Shown here piece after piece: positions 24,854 through 34,857 of a stretch of DNA of 64,000 bases (within the stretch, counting starts at the first letter, position 1; each line of letters starts with the position of its first letter). The notes under the pieces are model-generated. The model was not told the origin of the DNA. It saw nothing but the letters and a program-made list of their open reading frames with translations, and searched no databases. The position numbers and the translations under genes were made by a program. Source of the stretch: Sphingobium baderi (GTDB lineage: Bacteria > Pseudomonadota > Alphaproteobacteria > Sphingomonadales > Sphingomonadaceae); assembly GCF_001456115.1 (NCBI RefSeq), contig NZ_CP013264.1, positions 3,676,501 through 3,740,500 of the forward strand, in the 5' to 3' direction.

Positions 24854-27124
24854 TCAGTCCTGAGAAAGAAGCGGCAGGCTGCGGAACCTTTGGCCGGTGA
24901 CGGTGAAGAGGGCGTTGGCGATGGCCGGGGCCACCAGTGATGCGGCGATTTCCGTCGCACTGGCGGGCTGCGCGGTGCTGCGGATCAATTCAACCGTGAC
25001 TTCACCAATATCGTCCAACCGAGGAAGGTTCATGCGGCCCAATATGGCGCGCCTGGGCATTCCCTTATCATAGGGGACCGACGCCCCCATCGCGTAGGCA
25101 AGACCATAGATCAGGCCGCTTTCCACCTGCTGCCGGGCGATGTCGGGATTGATCTGATCGCCGCAGTCGATCGCCGCCACCATTCGACTAACCGTGAGCT
25201 TGCCGCCGGTGATCGCGGCCTCCACCAGCACCGCGCCGAACGCATTGCCGGCCTGATGCGCGGCGATCCCCTGCCCGCTGCCCGCGATGCCGCCCTGCCA
25301 TCCGCCCATGGCGGCGGCGGTCGAAAGGCAATGGGCCAGACGCGGATTGCCGCCCAGCATCTGGATGCGGAAAGACATCGCCTCCATCTGTGCCAGATGG
25401 GCGAGTTCATCCATGAAGCTTTCGGTGAAGAACGTACTGTGCAAATGAGCGTTGCCGCGCACGAAACCAAGAGGCAGATATACATCTGACGGATAGTGGT
25501 CGATGGCCCAGTTGGAGACGGCATAGGGTATCTCCATACCCGCGATCGCGAGTCTTGTCGCCTTGTCCGCGCTCTGGGCCGCCGCTTCGTGGGGCAAGGC
25601 GCCGTTTGCGATCCGTGCCCAGGTCTGGCTCATCGCGCAGGGGGCGGCGACTTTCGCCAGCCAGCCCTCTATCACGCCGCTGCGGCCGAGCTTCGCTGCC
25701 ATGCGGGCATGGGCGGGCGGGCTTGGGCGGTCGTGAATGACATCCTCCAGCCGCGACCAGAGCAATTGGACAGGACGCCCCATGTCCCGCGCGATCAGCG
25801 CGGCCTGCACCGCTGCCTCGAAATCCATCTTGCGCCCGAAGGAGCCACCCGCGTGCACGGGGTAAAGCGTCACGGAAGCCCGGTCGATCCCGAGCGCGTC
25901 GGCGATGGCCGTGCGGGCGAGACCTGGGGCCTGCGTGGCGGTCCACACCTCAGCCCCGGCGTCGGTGACGCGCGCGGTGGCGCACATCGGTTCAAGCGCC
26001 AGATGCAGCCCGGCGTCCACGCGATATTCGCTGGCCAGGATCGTCGCGCCCTCAAACACCGGCAACAGGTCGCCCTGCGTATAAAGACGGCGGCCATGGG
26101 AACCGGAAAACGCATCCTCCAGCGCGGCGTCGATGCGTTCGTCGCTGACGGGCGGACCGTCCAGCATGAATACGGGATCGGCCAGATCGAGCGCCTTGTT
26201 CGCCGCCCACCAGTTGGTTCCAACCGCGGCGACCCAGCGTTCCGACCGAACCAGCTTCAGGAAGCCGGTGACGCTCCTGGCTGCGCCCTCATTCACGCTT
26301 TCCAGCCGCGCATCGCCGATCGGCCCTTGGCGGATCGACGCGAATACCATGTCGGGCAGGCGGATGTCGGCAGCGAAATTATGGCTGCCGTCGAGCTTGG
26401 AAGGCGTGTCGAGCCGGGGCAAATCCTGTCCCGCCAACCGCCCCTCCATCCCCTGCCGCAGGGGCAGGATCTCGGGAAGGTCGAACGCCGCCGCCTCCTC
26501 GACCACATCTCCAAAACGCAGCGTCCTTTGGCCGCCGTCGGAAATCAGACCTTCCTGAATGTCGCAGCTTTCCCACGGCACGTTCCAGCGCTTCGCCGCC
26601 GCCTTGCACAGCAGGATGCGCGCCGCGGCCCCGGCATCGCGATAGGCATCGTGGAACATCGGCACGGAGGTTCCGCCACCCGTCAGCATCAGCGCCTTGC
26701 GCGTCGCATATTGATCGAGCGCCCAGTCGCCCGCCTCGCCGCCGACGCGGGTCCAGTCGCTCGCCAGCCACTCACGCGCCAGAAGGGTGTTCGCATAAAG
26801 GGGGCTTTCCGGCGCGCTTTGCACCGCGATGGTGCGCCAGTCGGCGCCCAGTTCGTCCGCGAGAATCTGGGGCAGCAAGGTCGTTATCCCCTGCCCCATT
26901 TCCAGTTGCGGCACGATGACGATCACCTGCCCCGCCCGGTCGATCTTGAGGAAGGCGTTGAAGACGAACTCCCCCGGCGCGGCGTTGAGATTGGGCTTGT
27001 AGCTGCGCGGCCAGACGGCCCATGCAAGCAGCAGCCCCGCGCCGGCGCCTCCCCCGACAAGCAGGGCGCGGCGGTCGATTCCCTGCCTGCCCTTGCCCTT
27101 CTGCCTTAGCGGTGCTCGCCCCAT
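24854..27124 (-). CDS. aldehyde/xanthine dehydrogenase family molybdopterin subunit (IorB-like)
   Basis: The 756-residue protein is the large molybdenum-cofactor subunit of the isoquinoline 1-oxidoreductase type. Near the N-terminus is a Tat-like or anchor region (DRRALLVGGGAGAGLLLAWAV), then VIVIVPQLEMGQGITTLLPQ, and further on VHAGGSFGRKMDFEAAVQAA and PLGFVRGNAHLHSTFFTESF. These enzymes hydroxylate N-heterocycles or oxidise aldehydes, normally with a 2Fe-2S alpha subunit (IorA). No alpha-subunit gene is adjacent, which is unusual. ATG 27124 was taken over TTG 27148. It is coupled closely to hemH. Confidence 0.85.
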   Translation of the reverse strand: MGRAPLRQKGKGRQGIDRRALLVGGGAGAGLLLAWAVWPRSYKPNLNAAPGEFVFNAFLKIDRAGQVIVIVPQLEMGQGITTLLPQILADELGADWRTIAVQSAPESPLYANTLLAREWLASDWTRVGGEAGDWALDQYATRKALMLTGGGTSVPMFHDAYRDAGAAARILLCKAAAKRWNVPWESCDIQEGLISDGGQRTLRFGDVVEEAAAFDLPEILPLRQGMEGRLAGQDLPRLDTPSKLDGSHNFAADIRLPDMVFASIRQGPIGDARLESVNEGAARSVTGFLKLVRSERWVAAVGTNWWAANKALDLADPVFMLDGPPVSDERIDAALEDAFSGSHGRRLYTQGDLLPVFEGATILASEYRVDAGLHLALEPMCATARVTDAGAEVWTATQAPGLARTAIADALGIDRASVTLYPVHAGGSFGRKMDFEAAVQAALIARDMGRPVQLLWSRLEDVIHDRPSPPAHARMAAKLGRSGVIEGWLAKVAAPCAMSQTWARIANGALPHEAAAQSADKATRLAIAGMEIPYAVSNWAIDHYPSDVYLPLGFVRGNAHLHSTFFTESFMDELAHLAQMEAMSFRIQMLGGNPRLAHCLSTAAAMGGWQGGIAGSGQGIAAHQAGNAFGAVLVEAAITGGKLTVSRMVAAIDCGDQINPDIARQQVESGLIYGLAYAMGASVPYDKGMPRRAILGRMNLPRLDDIGEVTVELIRSTAQPASATEIAASLVAPAIANALFTVTGQRFRSLPLLSQD

Positions 27125-27163
27125 ATCCTGACTGATAGAGAGCGGCAAAGGCGCTGCATAGCC

Positions 27164-27598
27164 TTATTCGGCGCGGATGGGCGCAAGGCCGAGGCGCGGG
27201 ATTTCGATTGCGGGGCAACGGTCCATCACGACCTTGAGGCCAGCGGCTTCCGCGCGTGCGGCCGCTTGCGGGTTGATGACGCCGAGCTGCATCCAGACCG
27301 ATTTCGCCCCGGCGGCGATGGCGTCGTCCACCGCTTCGCCCGCCGCCTCGCTGCGGCGGAAGATGTCGACCATGTCGATGGACACGCCAATGTCGGACAG
27401 CCGGTCCCAGACGAACTCGCCATGCACATGCTCTCCCGCGATCTGGGGATTGACCGGCAGGACGCGATAGCCATGGTCCTGAAGCGCCTTCATGACGCCA
27501 TAGCTGGGGCGGTCGGGACGATCGGAAATGCCGATCAGCGCAATGGTGCGGGTTTCGTCCAGCAGATCGGCGATATCCTGCGGCTCGGTCAATGGCAT
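27164..27598 (-). CDS. CoA-binding protein (YccU-like)
   Basis: The 144-residue protein is a single CoA-binding Rossmann domain: TIALIGISDRPDRPSYGVMK, HGYRVLPVNPQIAGEHVHG, VDIFRRSEAAGEAVDDAIAA and SVWMQLGVINPQAAARAEAAG, ending with VVMDRCPAIEIPRL. It resembles the N-terminal half of acyl-CoA synthetase (ADP-forming) but stands alone, as in YccU. AAGGAG lies before the ATG. The role is unknown. It sits between the Mrp ATPase and the molybdoenzyme subunit on the same strand. Confidence 0.88.
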   Translation of the reverse strand: MPLTEPQDIADLLDETRTIALIGISDRPDRPSYGVMKALQDHGYRVLPVNPQIAGEHVHGEFVWDRLSDIGVSIDMVDIFRRSEAAGEAVDDAIAAGAKSVWMQLGVINPQAAARAEAAGLKVVMDRCPAIEIPRLGLAPIRAE

Positions 27599-27724
27599 GG
27601 CGGGCTCCTTGGTTCAGCTTCCCAGATGGGAGAGACGCGGCGTAAAGCAAGACGTTCCCATTTATGGGCGCTTTGGGAGAGGCCGGGATCACGCGATCCG
27701 CTGTCCTGCGGCCACGCCCTATCC

Positions 27725-28684
27725 TTATCGCGCGATATGTTCCGCAACCTTTTCCGCGATGGCGCGAAACGCCTGCCCATGCACATCGTCGCCCGCCGCG
27801 GGAGGATCGCCCGCGTCCGAGCGGCGGCGGATGTCGATGGCAAGCGGGATGCGGCCCAGGAAGGGCATGCCCATCTCTTTCGCCGCCGCTTCCGCGCCGC
27901 CCGCGCCGAAGGGATCGGAAACCTCGCCGCAATGGGGACAGGCATAGCCCGCCATATTCTCGACCAGGCCGATCAGCGGCACATGCGCCTGCTCGAACAG
28001 GTTGACGGCGCGGGTGGCGTCGATCAGCGCCAGATCCTGCGGCGTGGAAACGATCACCACGCCGGCGGGCTTGTGCTTCTGGATCATCGAAAGCTGGATG
28101 TCGCCGGTGCCGGGCGGCATGTCGACGATCAGCGTTTCCACGTCGCCCCATTCGGCATCAATGAGCTGACCCAGCGCATTGCTGACCATCGGCCCGCGCC
28201 ACGCCAGCGCGCGGCCCGGCTCCACCAGATGCGCCATGGACAGCATCGGCACGCCCACCGGGCTTTGCACGGGGATCAGATGCTTGTCGCGCGCCTGCGG
28301 CTTTTGATCCTCGCTCGCCATCAGGCGGGCCTGCGACGGGCCATAGATGTCGGCATCGACAAGGCCCACGCGATGGCCCAGCCGTTTGAGGGCCACGGCC
28401 AGATTGGCCGACAGCGTGGATTTGCCGACGCCCCCTTTTCCCGACGCGACCGCGATGATCCGCAATTCCTTGCGTTCCGCGGTCATGGCGATGCGGACAT
28501 CGCTCACGCCCGGAACGGTCAGCGCGCCTTCGCGAATGGCGGCGGCGATGGCGTCGCGCTGATCGGCGGTCAGGCCGCCTACTTCCAGCGCGAGGGTCAT
28601 GACGCCGTCCTTGACGCGCGGCGTGCTGGCGCGGCCGCCGGTGATGGTCTTGAGGCGTGCGGCGAAGCTGTCGAGATCGGTCAT
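27725..28684 (-). CDS. Mrp/ApbC family iron-sulfur carrier ATPase
   Basis: The 319-residue protein has an N-terminal MIP18-like region (residues 1-65), then a deviant P-loop (ASGKGGVGKST at 80-90), DADIYGPSQARLM, DMPPGTGDIQLSM and a C-terminal CPHC pair (YACPHCGEVSDPFG) that binds a transferable Fe-S cluster. It probably delivers Fe-S clusters to apoproteins. AGAGGG precedes the ATG. It is the first of a minus-strand series, divergent from hflK across 152 bases, and the nearby molybdoenzyme and ferrochelatase also handle iron or Fe-S. Confidence 0.92.
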   Translation of the reverse strand: MTDLDSFAARLKTITGGRASTPRVKDGVMTLALEVGGLTADQRDAIAAAIREGALTVPGVSDVRIAMTAERKELRIIAVASGKGGVGKSTLSANLAVALKRLGHRVGLVDADIYGPSQARLMASEDQKPQARDKHLIPVQSPVGVPMLSMAHLVEPGRALAWRGPMVSNALGQLIDAEWGDVETLIVDMPPGTGDIQLSMIQKHKPAGVVIVSTPQDLALIDATRAVNLFEQAHVPLIGLVENMAGYACPHCGEVSDPFGAGGAEAAAKEMGMPFLGRIPLAIDIRRRSDAGDPPAAGDDVHGQAFRAIAEKVAEHIAR

Positions 28685-28836
28685 GGCTGCCCTCTAAAGC
28701 CTTTCGGCATGGTGGGGAAAGAGGCTTTGCCCGGCTGGCGCATTTTCCGCTTCGCGCGCCGTCCGGAAATGCTTTCAAACAATATTCCCGACGATGGGCA
28801 CTGTTTTTCGCCGCTCAGCCTTCCTATAGAGACCTC

Positions 28837-29973
28837 ATGAAGAGAATTTTCGGGTGGATGCCCGGCATCGCGAGCGCCATGGTCCAAGGGCCATGGGGCG
28901 GTAAAAGCGACGGGCCGGAGGGCAATGACGGACCGGGCAAGGGCGGCGGGGGGAACGATGGCCCGCGCAACCCGTGGACCCAGCCAGGCAAATCGGGCGG
29001 GCAGAAAGGCCCCTCCGCGATCGAGGAACTGCTGCGCCGCAGCCGCGAGAGCTTTGGTTCGGGCGGTGGCGGCGGGCTGGGCGGACTGCCGCCCCGCGCC
29101 AATGGGAAGGCGTTGTGGCCGCTCGCCATCGGTATCCTCATTCTGTTGTGGCTGGCGCTTACATGTTTTCACCGCGTGGGCCCGCAGGAACGCGGCGTCG
29201 TCACGCTGCTCGGCAAATATAGCCGCACGCTTTCGCCCGGTATCAGCCTGACGCTGCCCGCACCGTTCGAGAATGTGACGACGGTGGATGTCGAGGAAAT
29301 CCGCACCATCGACATCGGATCGACCAGCGCCGAAAGCGAAAACCTCGTCCTGACGGGCGATCAGAACATCATCGACCTGGCTTATTCGGTCCGCTGGAAC
29401 ATCCGTAATCCCGAACTCTATCTGTTCCAGCTTTCCGATCCCGACGCGAGCGTCCGCGAAGTCGCCGAAAGCGCCATGCGCTCGGTCGTCGCCAGCGTCA
29501 GCCTGGACGACGCGCTGGGCGCGGGCCGCACCGAGATCGAACAGCAGGTCGAATTGCGGATGCAGGAAATCCTCGACGGCTACAGGTCCGGCATCCGCGT
29601 GCAGGGCGTCGCGATCAAGCAGGCCGATCCGCCCACCGCAGTCAATGACGCGTTCAAGGCGGTCTCCGCCGCGCAGCAAACCGCGCAGACCTACCTCAAC
29701 GAAGCACGCGCCGCCGCCCAGCAGGTGACGGCCAAGGCGCAGGGCGAGGCCGCCGCGTTCGACAAGGTGTTCGAGCAATACCGGCTCGCCCCGGACGTCA
29801 CGCGCCGCCGCATGTATTATGAAACCATGGAGAGCGTTCTGTCCAACGTCGACAAGACGATCGTCGAAAGCGGCAACGTCACCCCCTATCTGCCGCTGCC
29901 CGAACTCAAGCGCCGGGCGCAGGCCGCCACCGCCGCGCCAGGCAACGCCGCGCAGGCCGAGGGGGATCAGTGA
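28837..29973 (+). CDS. hflK: FtsH protease activity modulator HflK
   Basis: The 378-residue protein has a glycine-rich cytoplasmic N-terminus (residues 20-95), one membrane span (LWPLAIGILILLWLALTCF) and a SPFH/prohibitin domain beginning VGPQERGVVTLLGKY, with a coiled region (AAAQQVTAKAQGEAAAF) near the C-terminus. With HflC it forms a ring around the FtsH protease in the inner membrane. ATG 28837 follows AGAG; in-frame sequence back to 28657 overlaps the Mrp gene region and is rejected. Its stop overlaps the hflC start as TGATG. Confidence 0.94.
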   Translation: MKRIFGWMPGIASAMVQGPWGGKSDGPEGNDGPGKGGGGNDGPRNPWTQPGKSGGQKGPSAIEELLRRSRESFGSGGGGGLGGLPPRANGKALWPLAIGILILLWLALTCFHRVGPQERGVVTLLGKYSRTLSPGISLTLPAPFENVTTVDVEEIRTIDIGSTSAESENLVLTGDQNIIDLAYSVRWNIRNPELYLFQLSDPDASVREVAESAMRSVVASVSLDDALGAGRTEIEQQVELRMQEILDGYRSGIRVQGVAIKQADPPTAVNDAFKAVSAAQQTAQTYLNEARAAAQQVTAKAQGEAAAFDKVFEQYRLAPDVTRRRMYYETMESVLSNVDKTIVESGNVTPYLPLPELKRRAQAATAAPGNAAQAEGDQ

Positions 29974-30818
29974 TGCCCGCATTCCAACGCCATCCGATCG
30001 CCATCGCGCTCATCGCCATCGCGTTGCTGCTCCTGCTTGGCAGCACCATCGCCATCGTGCCGGAAACCAAGCAGGGCGTGGTCGTGCGCTTCGGCGATCC
30101 CAAGGCGATCATCAACCGCTATCGTCCGAACGAAACCTTCGGGAAAACCGGCGCGGGCGTCATCATGCGCTGGCCGTTCATCGACCAGATCGTGTGGATC
30201 GACAAGCGCGTCCTGTCGGTCGAGATGGAGCGGCAGCAGGTGCTGTCGACCGACCAGCTTCGCTTGCAGGTGGACGCCTTTGCCCGTTACCGCATCGTCG
30301 ATCCGCTTCGCATGTATATCGCGGCGGGAAGCGAGGAACGCGTGTCCGACGCGCTGCGGCCCATACTCGGCTCGGCGCTTCGCAACGAACTGGGCAAGCG
30401 GCCTTTCGCGGCGCTGCTCAGCCCCGAGCGCGGCCAGGTGATGCAGAATATCGAAGCGGGCCTCGACCGCGTCGCGCGGCAATATGGCGCGGAAATCGTC
30501 GATGTCCGCATCAAGCGCGCCGACCTGCCCGACGGCACGCCGCTGGAAAGCGCCTTTACCCGGATGCGGACCGCGCGCGAGCAGGAAGCGCTCACCATCC
30601 GCGCGCAGGGCGCCAAACAGGCCCAGATCATCCGGGCCGAAGCAGACGCGAACGCCGCCCGCATCTATGCCGAAAGTTTTGGCAAGGACCCGCAATTCTA
30701 CGATTTCTATCGGGCGATGCAGTCCTATCGCTATACCTTCGCGACCGACAAGCCGGGGCAGACCAATATGGTCCTGTCCCGCGACAATGAATTCCTCCGG
30801 CAATTCCAGGGGCGATGA
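29973..30818 (+). CDS. hflC: FtsH protease activity modulator HflC
   Basis: The 281-residue protein has an N-terminal membrane span (IALIAIALLLLLGSTIAIV) followed by the SPFH domain (VPETKQGVVVRFGDPKAI, then WPFIDQIVWIDKRVLSVEME) and a helical region (RTAREQEALTIRAQGAKQAQ). It is the partner of HflK. The ATG shares its A with the hflK TGA, giving tight translational coupling that would balance the two subunits. The stop is followed by a hairpin and then degP. Confidence 0.94.
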   Translation: MPAFQRHPIAIALIAIALLLLLGSTIAIVPETKQGVVVRFGDPKAIINRYRPNETFGKTGAGVIMRWPFIDQIVWIDKRVLSVEMERQQVLSTDQLRLQVDAFARYRIVDPLRMYIAAGSEERVSDALRPILGSALRNELGKRPFAALLSPERGQVMQNIEAGLDRVARQYGAEIVDVRIKRADLPDGTPLESAFTRMRTAREQEALTIRAQGAKQAQIIRAEADANAARIYAESFGKDPQFYDFYRAMQSYRYTFATDKPGQTNMVLSRDNEFLRQFQGR

Positions 30819-30859
30819 GGTCATTACGGAACCAGAGTCATTCAATATGGGTTAAGGCA

Positions 30860-30895
30860 GGGCGGCGCATCCAGGACTCTCCTAGAGTCCCGCCC
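30860..30895 (+). terminator. hairpin between hflC and degP
   Basis: GGACTCT and AGAGTCC form a 7-bp stem with a 3-base loop; outer arms GGGCG and CGCCC extend it with an internal loop. It is followed by TTCCATT, not a clean T run. It may lower read-through from hflKC into degP. Confidence 0.4.
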
Positions 30896-30930
30896 TTCCA
30901 TTCCCGAAGATCATGAGAGGACCGTCACGA

Positions 30931-32454
30931 GTGCGTTACGCTTATGCCATTACCGGCGCCCTGCTGCTTGGCGGCACCGCCATCGCCGTCACCTCAAGCC
31001 CCAATGTCGGCGCGCAGACCGCGCAAAATGAAGGAATGCAGGCCGCCGCGCCCGCAGGAGCGCCCGCCAGTCTGGCCGACATGGTGGAAAAACTTCAACC
31101 CGCCGTCGTCAACATTTCGACCAAGCAGCGCGTACAGGTACAGAACCCCTTCGCCGGCACGCCCTTTGGCGACCTGTTCGGCTTTGGCCAGGGTGGAGGC
31201 GGAGGCGGCCAGCCACAGACCCGTCAGGCGCAATCGCTCGGCTCCGGCTTCATCATCTCGCCGGACGGCTATATCGTCACCAACAACCATGTGGTGTCCG
31301 CGGGCGCGGAAGGCGCGAGCGTCGATTCGATCACGGTGACGCTCACCAACCGCGAGGAATATCCCGCCAAGCTGGTCGGCCGCGATCCGGCGACCGACAT
31401 CGCCGTGCTGAAGATCGACGCGAAGAAGCCCATGCCCTTCGTCAAGTTCGGCGACAGCACCCGCGCCCGCGTGGGCGACTGGGTGGTGGCCATCGGCAAT
31501 CCCTTCGCCCTTTCGGGCACGGTGACGGCGGGCATTATTTCCGCCCTGCATCGCGGCACCGGCGGCACCTATGACAAGTTCATCCAGACCGACGCGTCCA
31601 TCAACCAGGGCAATAGCGGCGGCCCGATGTTCGACATGGCCGGCAACGTGATCGGCATCAACAGCCAGATCCTGTCGCCTTCGGGCGGCAATGTCGGCAT
31701 CGGCTTCGCCATTCCATCGGAGCAGGCGGCGCCCATCGTCGAAACGCTTCGCAAGGGGCAGATCGTCAAGCGCGGCTATCTGGGCATCCAAATCACGCCG
31801 CTGGGCGAGGACATGGCCGATTCCCTGGGGCTGGCGAAGAACCGTGGCGAATTCGTCCAGAGCGTCGAGCCGGGCAAGGGCGCGGACAAAGCAGGGATCA
31901 AGGCGGGCGATGTGATCGTCAGCGTCGCCGGGCAGGAAGTGACCCCGGACCAGAATCTGTCGTCCATCGTCGCGAATCAGGCGATCGGGGCGCGCGTGCC
32001 CATCGTCATCATCCGCAACGGCCAGCGGCAGAATGTCACCGCCATCGTCGGCGAACGCCCGCCCGAAGATCAGCTCAACAACTTCGCGCAGCAGCAGGAT
32101 GACGATGCGCTTGGCCAGCAGGACAATGGATCGGATAACGGGCAGGCCGCACAGAAGTCGCTCGGCATTTCCGCCATTCCGTTGACCTCCAGCATCATCC
32201 GGCAGCTGGGCATCGCGGCCGATACGCGCGGCATCGTCATCACGGCGGTCGACGCTTCCACCGATGCGGGGGCGAAGGGCCTGCGTCGCGGCGACGTCAT
32301 CATCAGCGCGAACAACCGCCCCGTCGTCAGCCAGTCCGATCTGGATGCGGCAGTGAAGCAGGTGTCGTCGCAGGGCCGCAGCGCGATCCTGTTGCAGGTG
32401 CTGCGTCGCGGACAACCGCCGATCTTCCTGCCCGTGCGGCTTCGCGACAAATAA
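30931..32454 (+). CDS. degP: Do/DegP-type periplasmic serine protease
   Basis: From GTG 30931 the protein has 507 residues: a signal peptide (YAYAITGALLLGGTAIAV), a trypsin-like domain with His120 (TNNHVV), Asp156 (TDIAVLKI) and Ser229 (NQGNSGGPMF), and two PDZ domains (GYLGIQITPLGEDMADSLGL and the last 90 residues). It degrades or refolds damaged envelope proteins. I prefer the GTG because AGAGGA lies 9 bases before it and the signal peptide then starts VRYAYA; ATG 30913 would add six residues. It follows hflKC, linking two membrane quality-control systems. Confidence 0.92.
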   Translation: MRYAYAITGALLLGGTAIAVTSSPNVGAQTAQNEGMQAAAPAGAPASLADMVEKLQPAVVNISTKQRVQVQNPFAGTPFGDLFGFGQGGGGGGQPQTRQAQSLGSGFIISPDGYIVTNNHVVSAGAEGASVDSITVTLTNREEYPAKLVGRDPATDIAVLKIDAKKPMPFVKFGDSTRARVGDWVVAIGNPFALSGTVTAGIISALHRGTGGTYDKFIQTDASINQGNSGGPMFDMAGNVIGINSQILSPSGGNVGIGFAIPSEQAAPIVETLRKGQIVKRGYLGIQITPLGEDMADSLGLAKNRGEFVQSVEPGKGADKAGIKAGDVIVSVAGQEVTPDQNLSSIVANQAIGARVPIVIIRNGQRQNVTAIVGERPPEDQLNNFAQQQDDDALGQQDNGSDNGQAAQKSLGISAIPLTSSIIRQLGIAADTRGIVITAVDASTDAGAKGLRRGDVIISANNRPVVSQSDLDAAVKQVSSQGRSAILLQVLRRGQPPIFLPVRLRDK

Positions 32455-32576
32455 GGCTGGGCAGGACAGCGGATCATGATGGGCCGCGCCTGCCGGATCA
32501 GTTCCCCTTCCCATAAACGGGGAGCGGGCTGAACCGGCAAGCGCGGCCCAATGTTTTTTCGAGGGAGCGTGGGTCA

Positions 32577-34202
32577 ATGAGCGACGGCATTTTCATCGGT
32601 TTGGGCGCGCCGGAAAAGGATGGCGGCCTGCCCCAATATCTGAACCTGCGGCGCGCCAACCGCCATGGCCTGATCGCTGGCGCGACCGGCACCGGCAAGA
32701 CGGTGACGCTGCAAGGGATCGCCGAAAGCTTTTCCGCGCTGGGCGTGCCGGTGTTCCTGTCCGATGTGAAAGGCGACCTGTCGGGCATAGCCATGGCGGG
32801 ATCGCCGACGGCGAAAAATGCCGACAAGCTGGTCGAGCGGGCCAAGGAAATCGGCATCGAAAATTACAGCTATGCCGACAATCCCGCGATCTTCTGGGAT
32901 CTTTACGGTGAGCAGGGCCATCCGATCCGCACCACCGTCAGCGAAATGGGCCCGCTGCTGCTGGCGCGCCTGATGGGCCTGAACGAAACGCAGGAAGGCG
33001 TGCTGTCCATCGCCTTCAAATATGCCGATGAGGAAGGGTTGCTGCTGCTCGACCTTGCCGATTTGCAATCCATGCTGGCCTATTGCGCGGACAATGCGGA
33101 CAGCCTGTCGTCGCGCTATGGCAATGTGACCAAGGCCAGCGTGGGCGCGATCCAGCGCCAGCTCCTTCAGCTCGAAAGCCAGGGCGGCGCGCATTTCTTC
33201 GGGGAACCGGCGCTCGACATCCATGACTTCCTGAAGATCGACGACAAGGGCCGCGGCTATATCAACATCCTGGCTGCCGACAAGCTGATGCAGAGCCCCA
33301 AGCTCTACGCCACATTTCTGCTGTGGCTGCTTTCCGAACTGTTCGAAACGCTGCCGGAGGTGGGCGACCCGGACAAGCCGGTGCTGGTATTCTTCTTCGA
33401 CGAGGCGCATCTGCTGTTCGACGATGTGCCGCCCGCGCTGGAGGACAAGATCGAACAGGTGGTTCGCCTCATCCGATCCAAGGGCGTGGGCGTCTATTTC
33501 GTCACCCAGAACCCGATCGACATTCCCGAAGCCGTGGCGGGCCAGCTTGGCAATCGCGTGCAGCACGCCCTGCGCGCCTTTACGCCCCGCGACCAGAAAG
33601 CGATCAAGGCGGCGGCGGATACATTCCGCATCAACCCCGACCTTAAGGTCGAAACCGCCATCACCGAACTCAAGGTCGGCGAAGCGCTGGTTTCCCTGCT
33701 TCAGGAAGACGGATCGCCCAGCATCGTGCAACGCACGCTGATCGCCCCGCCCCGGTCGCGGCTTGGCCCCGTGGATGCCAAGGAACGCGCGATCATCCAG
33801 TCGATTTCGCCGTGCACGGGCAAATATGACGCCGCCGTCAATCGGGAGTCGGCGCAGGAAATCCTCGCCGCGCGCGGGCAAGCCGCCGCTGCGTCTGCCG
33901 AAGCGGCCAAGGCGAAGGCGGAAGCCGACAAGGCCGCCGCCGCTCAGGCCAAGGTCGAAGCCAAGCAGCGCGAGCAGGAGTTGAAGGAACAGGCCCGGCG
34001 GGATGCGGCGGCCCAGCGGGAAGCGGCCAAGCCATCGGCCCTCGACAAGGCGGTCCAGTCCGCCACGCGCTCCGCTGCTTCCTCGGTCGGGCGCCAGGTG
34101 GCCAATGAGCTTGGCCGCGCCGTCTTTGGCGGGTCGAGCCGTAGCTCTGGCGGGATTGCAGGCAAGCTGGTGCGGGGCATATTGGGGGGGCTGTTCAAAT
34201 AG
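32577..34202 (+). CDS. HerA/DUF853 family P-loop ATPase
   Basis: The 541-residue protein has a Walker A motif, GATGTGKT, at 35-42, [16 protein letters not shown], a Walker B motif in [15 protein letters not shown], and [21 protein letters not shown]. This is the DUF853 (YjgR) pattern of HerA-like helicases. The C-terminus (about 430-510) is a highly charged Ala/Lys/Glu coiled coil, ending in [13 protein letters not shown]. No NurA nuclease is nearby. The role in bacteria is not established. GAGGGAG precedes the ATG. Confidence 0.88.
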   Translation: MSDGIFIGLGAPEKDGGLPQYLNLRRANRHGLIAGATGTGKTVTLQGIAESFSALGVPVFLSDVKGDLSGIAMAGSPTAKNADKLVERAKEIGIENYSYADNPAIFWDLYGEQGHPIRTTVSEMGPLLLARLMGLNETQEGVLSIAFKYADEEGLLLLDLADLQSMLAYCADNADSLSSRYGNVTKASVGAIQRQLLQLESQGGAHFFGEPALDIHDFLKIDDKGRGYINILAADKLMQSPKLYATFLLWLLSELFETLPEVGDPDKPVLVFFFDEAHLLFDDVPPALEDKIEQVVRLIRSKGVGVYFVTQNPIDIPEAVAGQLGNRVQHALRAFTPRDQKAIKAAADTFRINPDLKVETAITELKVGEALVSLLQEDGSPSIVQRTLIAPPRSRLGPVDAKERAIIQSISPCTGKYDAAVNRESAQEILAARGQAAAASAEAAKAKAEADKAAAAQAKVEAKQREQELKEQARRDAAAQREAAKPSALDKAVQSATRSAASSVGRQVANELGRAVFGGSSRSSGGIAGKLVRGILGGLFK

Positions 34203-34269
34203 CCGCGTATGACCGCTTTTCCCGCGCCGATGATGACGGTATCATAGCAGTCCAGACAGGGAGGACGGC

Positions 34270-34695
34270 ATGACCTTGGCAGCGCGGCGGACAGTTTTCA
34301 CGATGACGGCTCTCGCCCTTGGCCTGACGGCCGGGACGGCGGCCCTCGCCCAAAGCCACGGCGATCTGCATCGCGCCGTCGGCGCCGCGATCCTGAGCGA
34401 CATCGCCAGCGACCGGCAGGCCGAGCGCGACGCCAAGCGGCAACCCTATGTTTCGCCCGGCTCCGGCTATGGCTCCATCGCGACGGCCCACGGCGCGCGT
34501 GACGCCTGCGCGCAAAAGGCGCTCGCACAGGCGGGAGCGGGCGCGAAGATCATCGGCACGCCCAGCGCGAACAGCATGGCGACCGGCTGGGAAGTGGAAG
34601 GCATGGTGGCTCCCGCGACCGATTCATCTGTCCCGTTCGTCTGCTCGGTGCGTAACGGTTCGGTGACGGGCATCCTGCTGCGCCGCGACGAATAG
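34270..34695 (+). CDS. hypothetical secreted protein, 141 residues
   Basis: I do not recognise a named family. A signal peptide is clear (FTMTALALGLTAGTAALAQ, cut after AQ). The mature part has a basic/acidic helical start (ILSDIASDRQAERDAKRQ), ARDACAQKALAQAGAGAKII and a short beta end (FVCSVRNGSVTGILLRR). The two Cys may form a disulfide. It is a lone periplasmic protein between the ATPase and the MFS gene. GGGAGG precedes the ATG. Confidence 0.75.
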   Translation: MTLAARRTVFTMTALALGLTAGTAALAQSHGDLHRAVGAAILSDIASDRQAERDAKRQPYVSPGSGYGSIATAHGARDACAQKALAQAGAGAKIIGTPSANSMATGWEVEGMVAPATDSSVPFVCSVRNGSVTGILLRRDE

Positions 34696-34857
34696 GATCG
34701 CCCGGCCTTCCCCTTGCAGGTTCCGGCCCGCAAGGCCGCAGAGGAATCGGGGTTTCCGTGACCGCCAAAGCGCGGGCATGGAAGCAGCAAGAATTACTGC
34801 TTCCCTTTCCTTGCCATATGGTTGCCGTTTGCAACCCGGCGCGGCTAAGGAAAGCGC

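Noticed and set aside
25496..27109. 537-codon plus-strand frame opposite the IorB-like gene
   Set aside because: Mirror of a gene with clear molybdopterin-subunit motifs.
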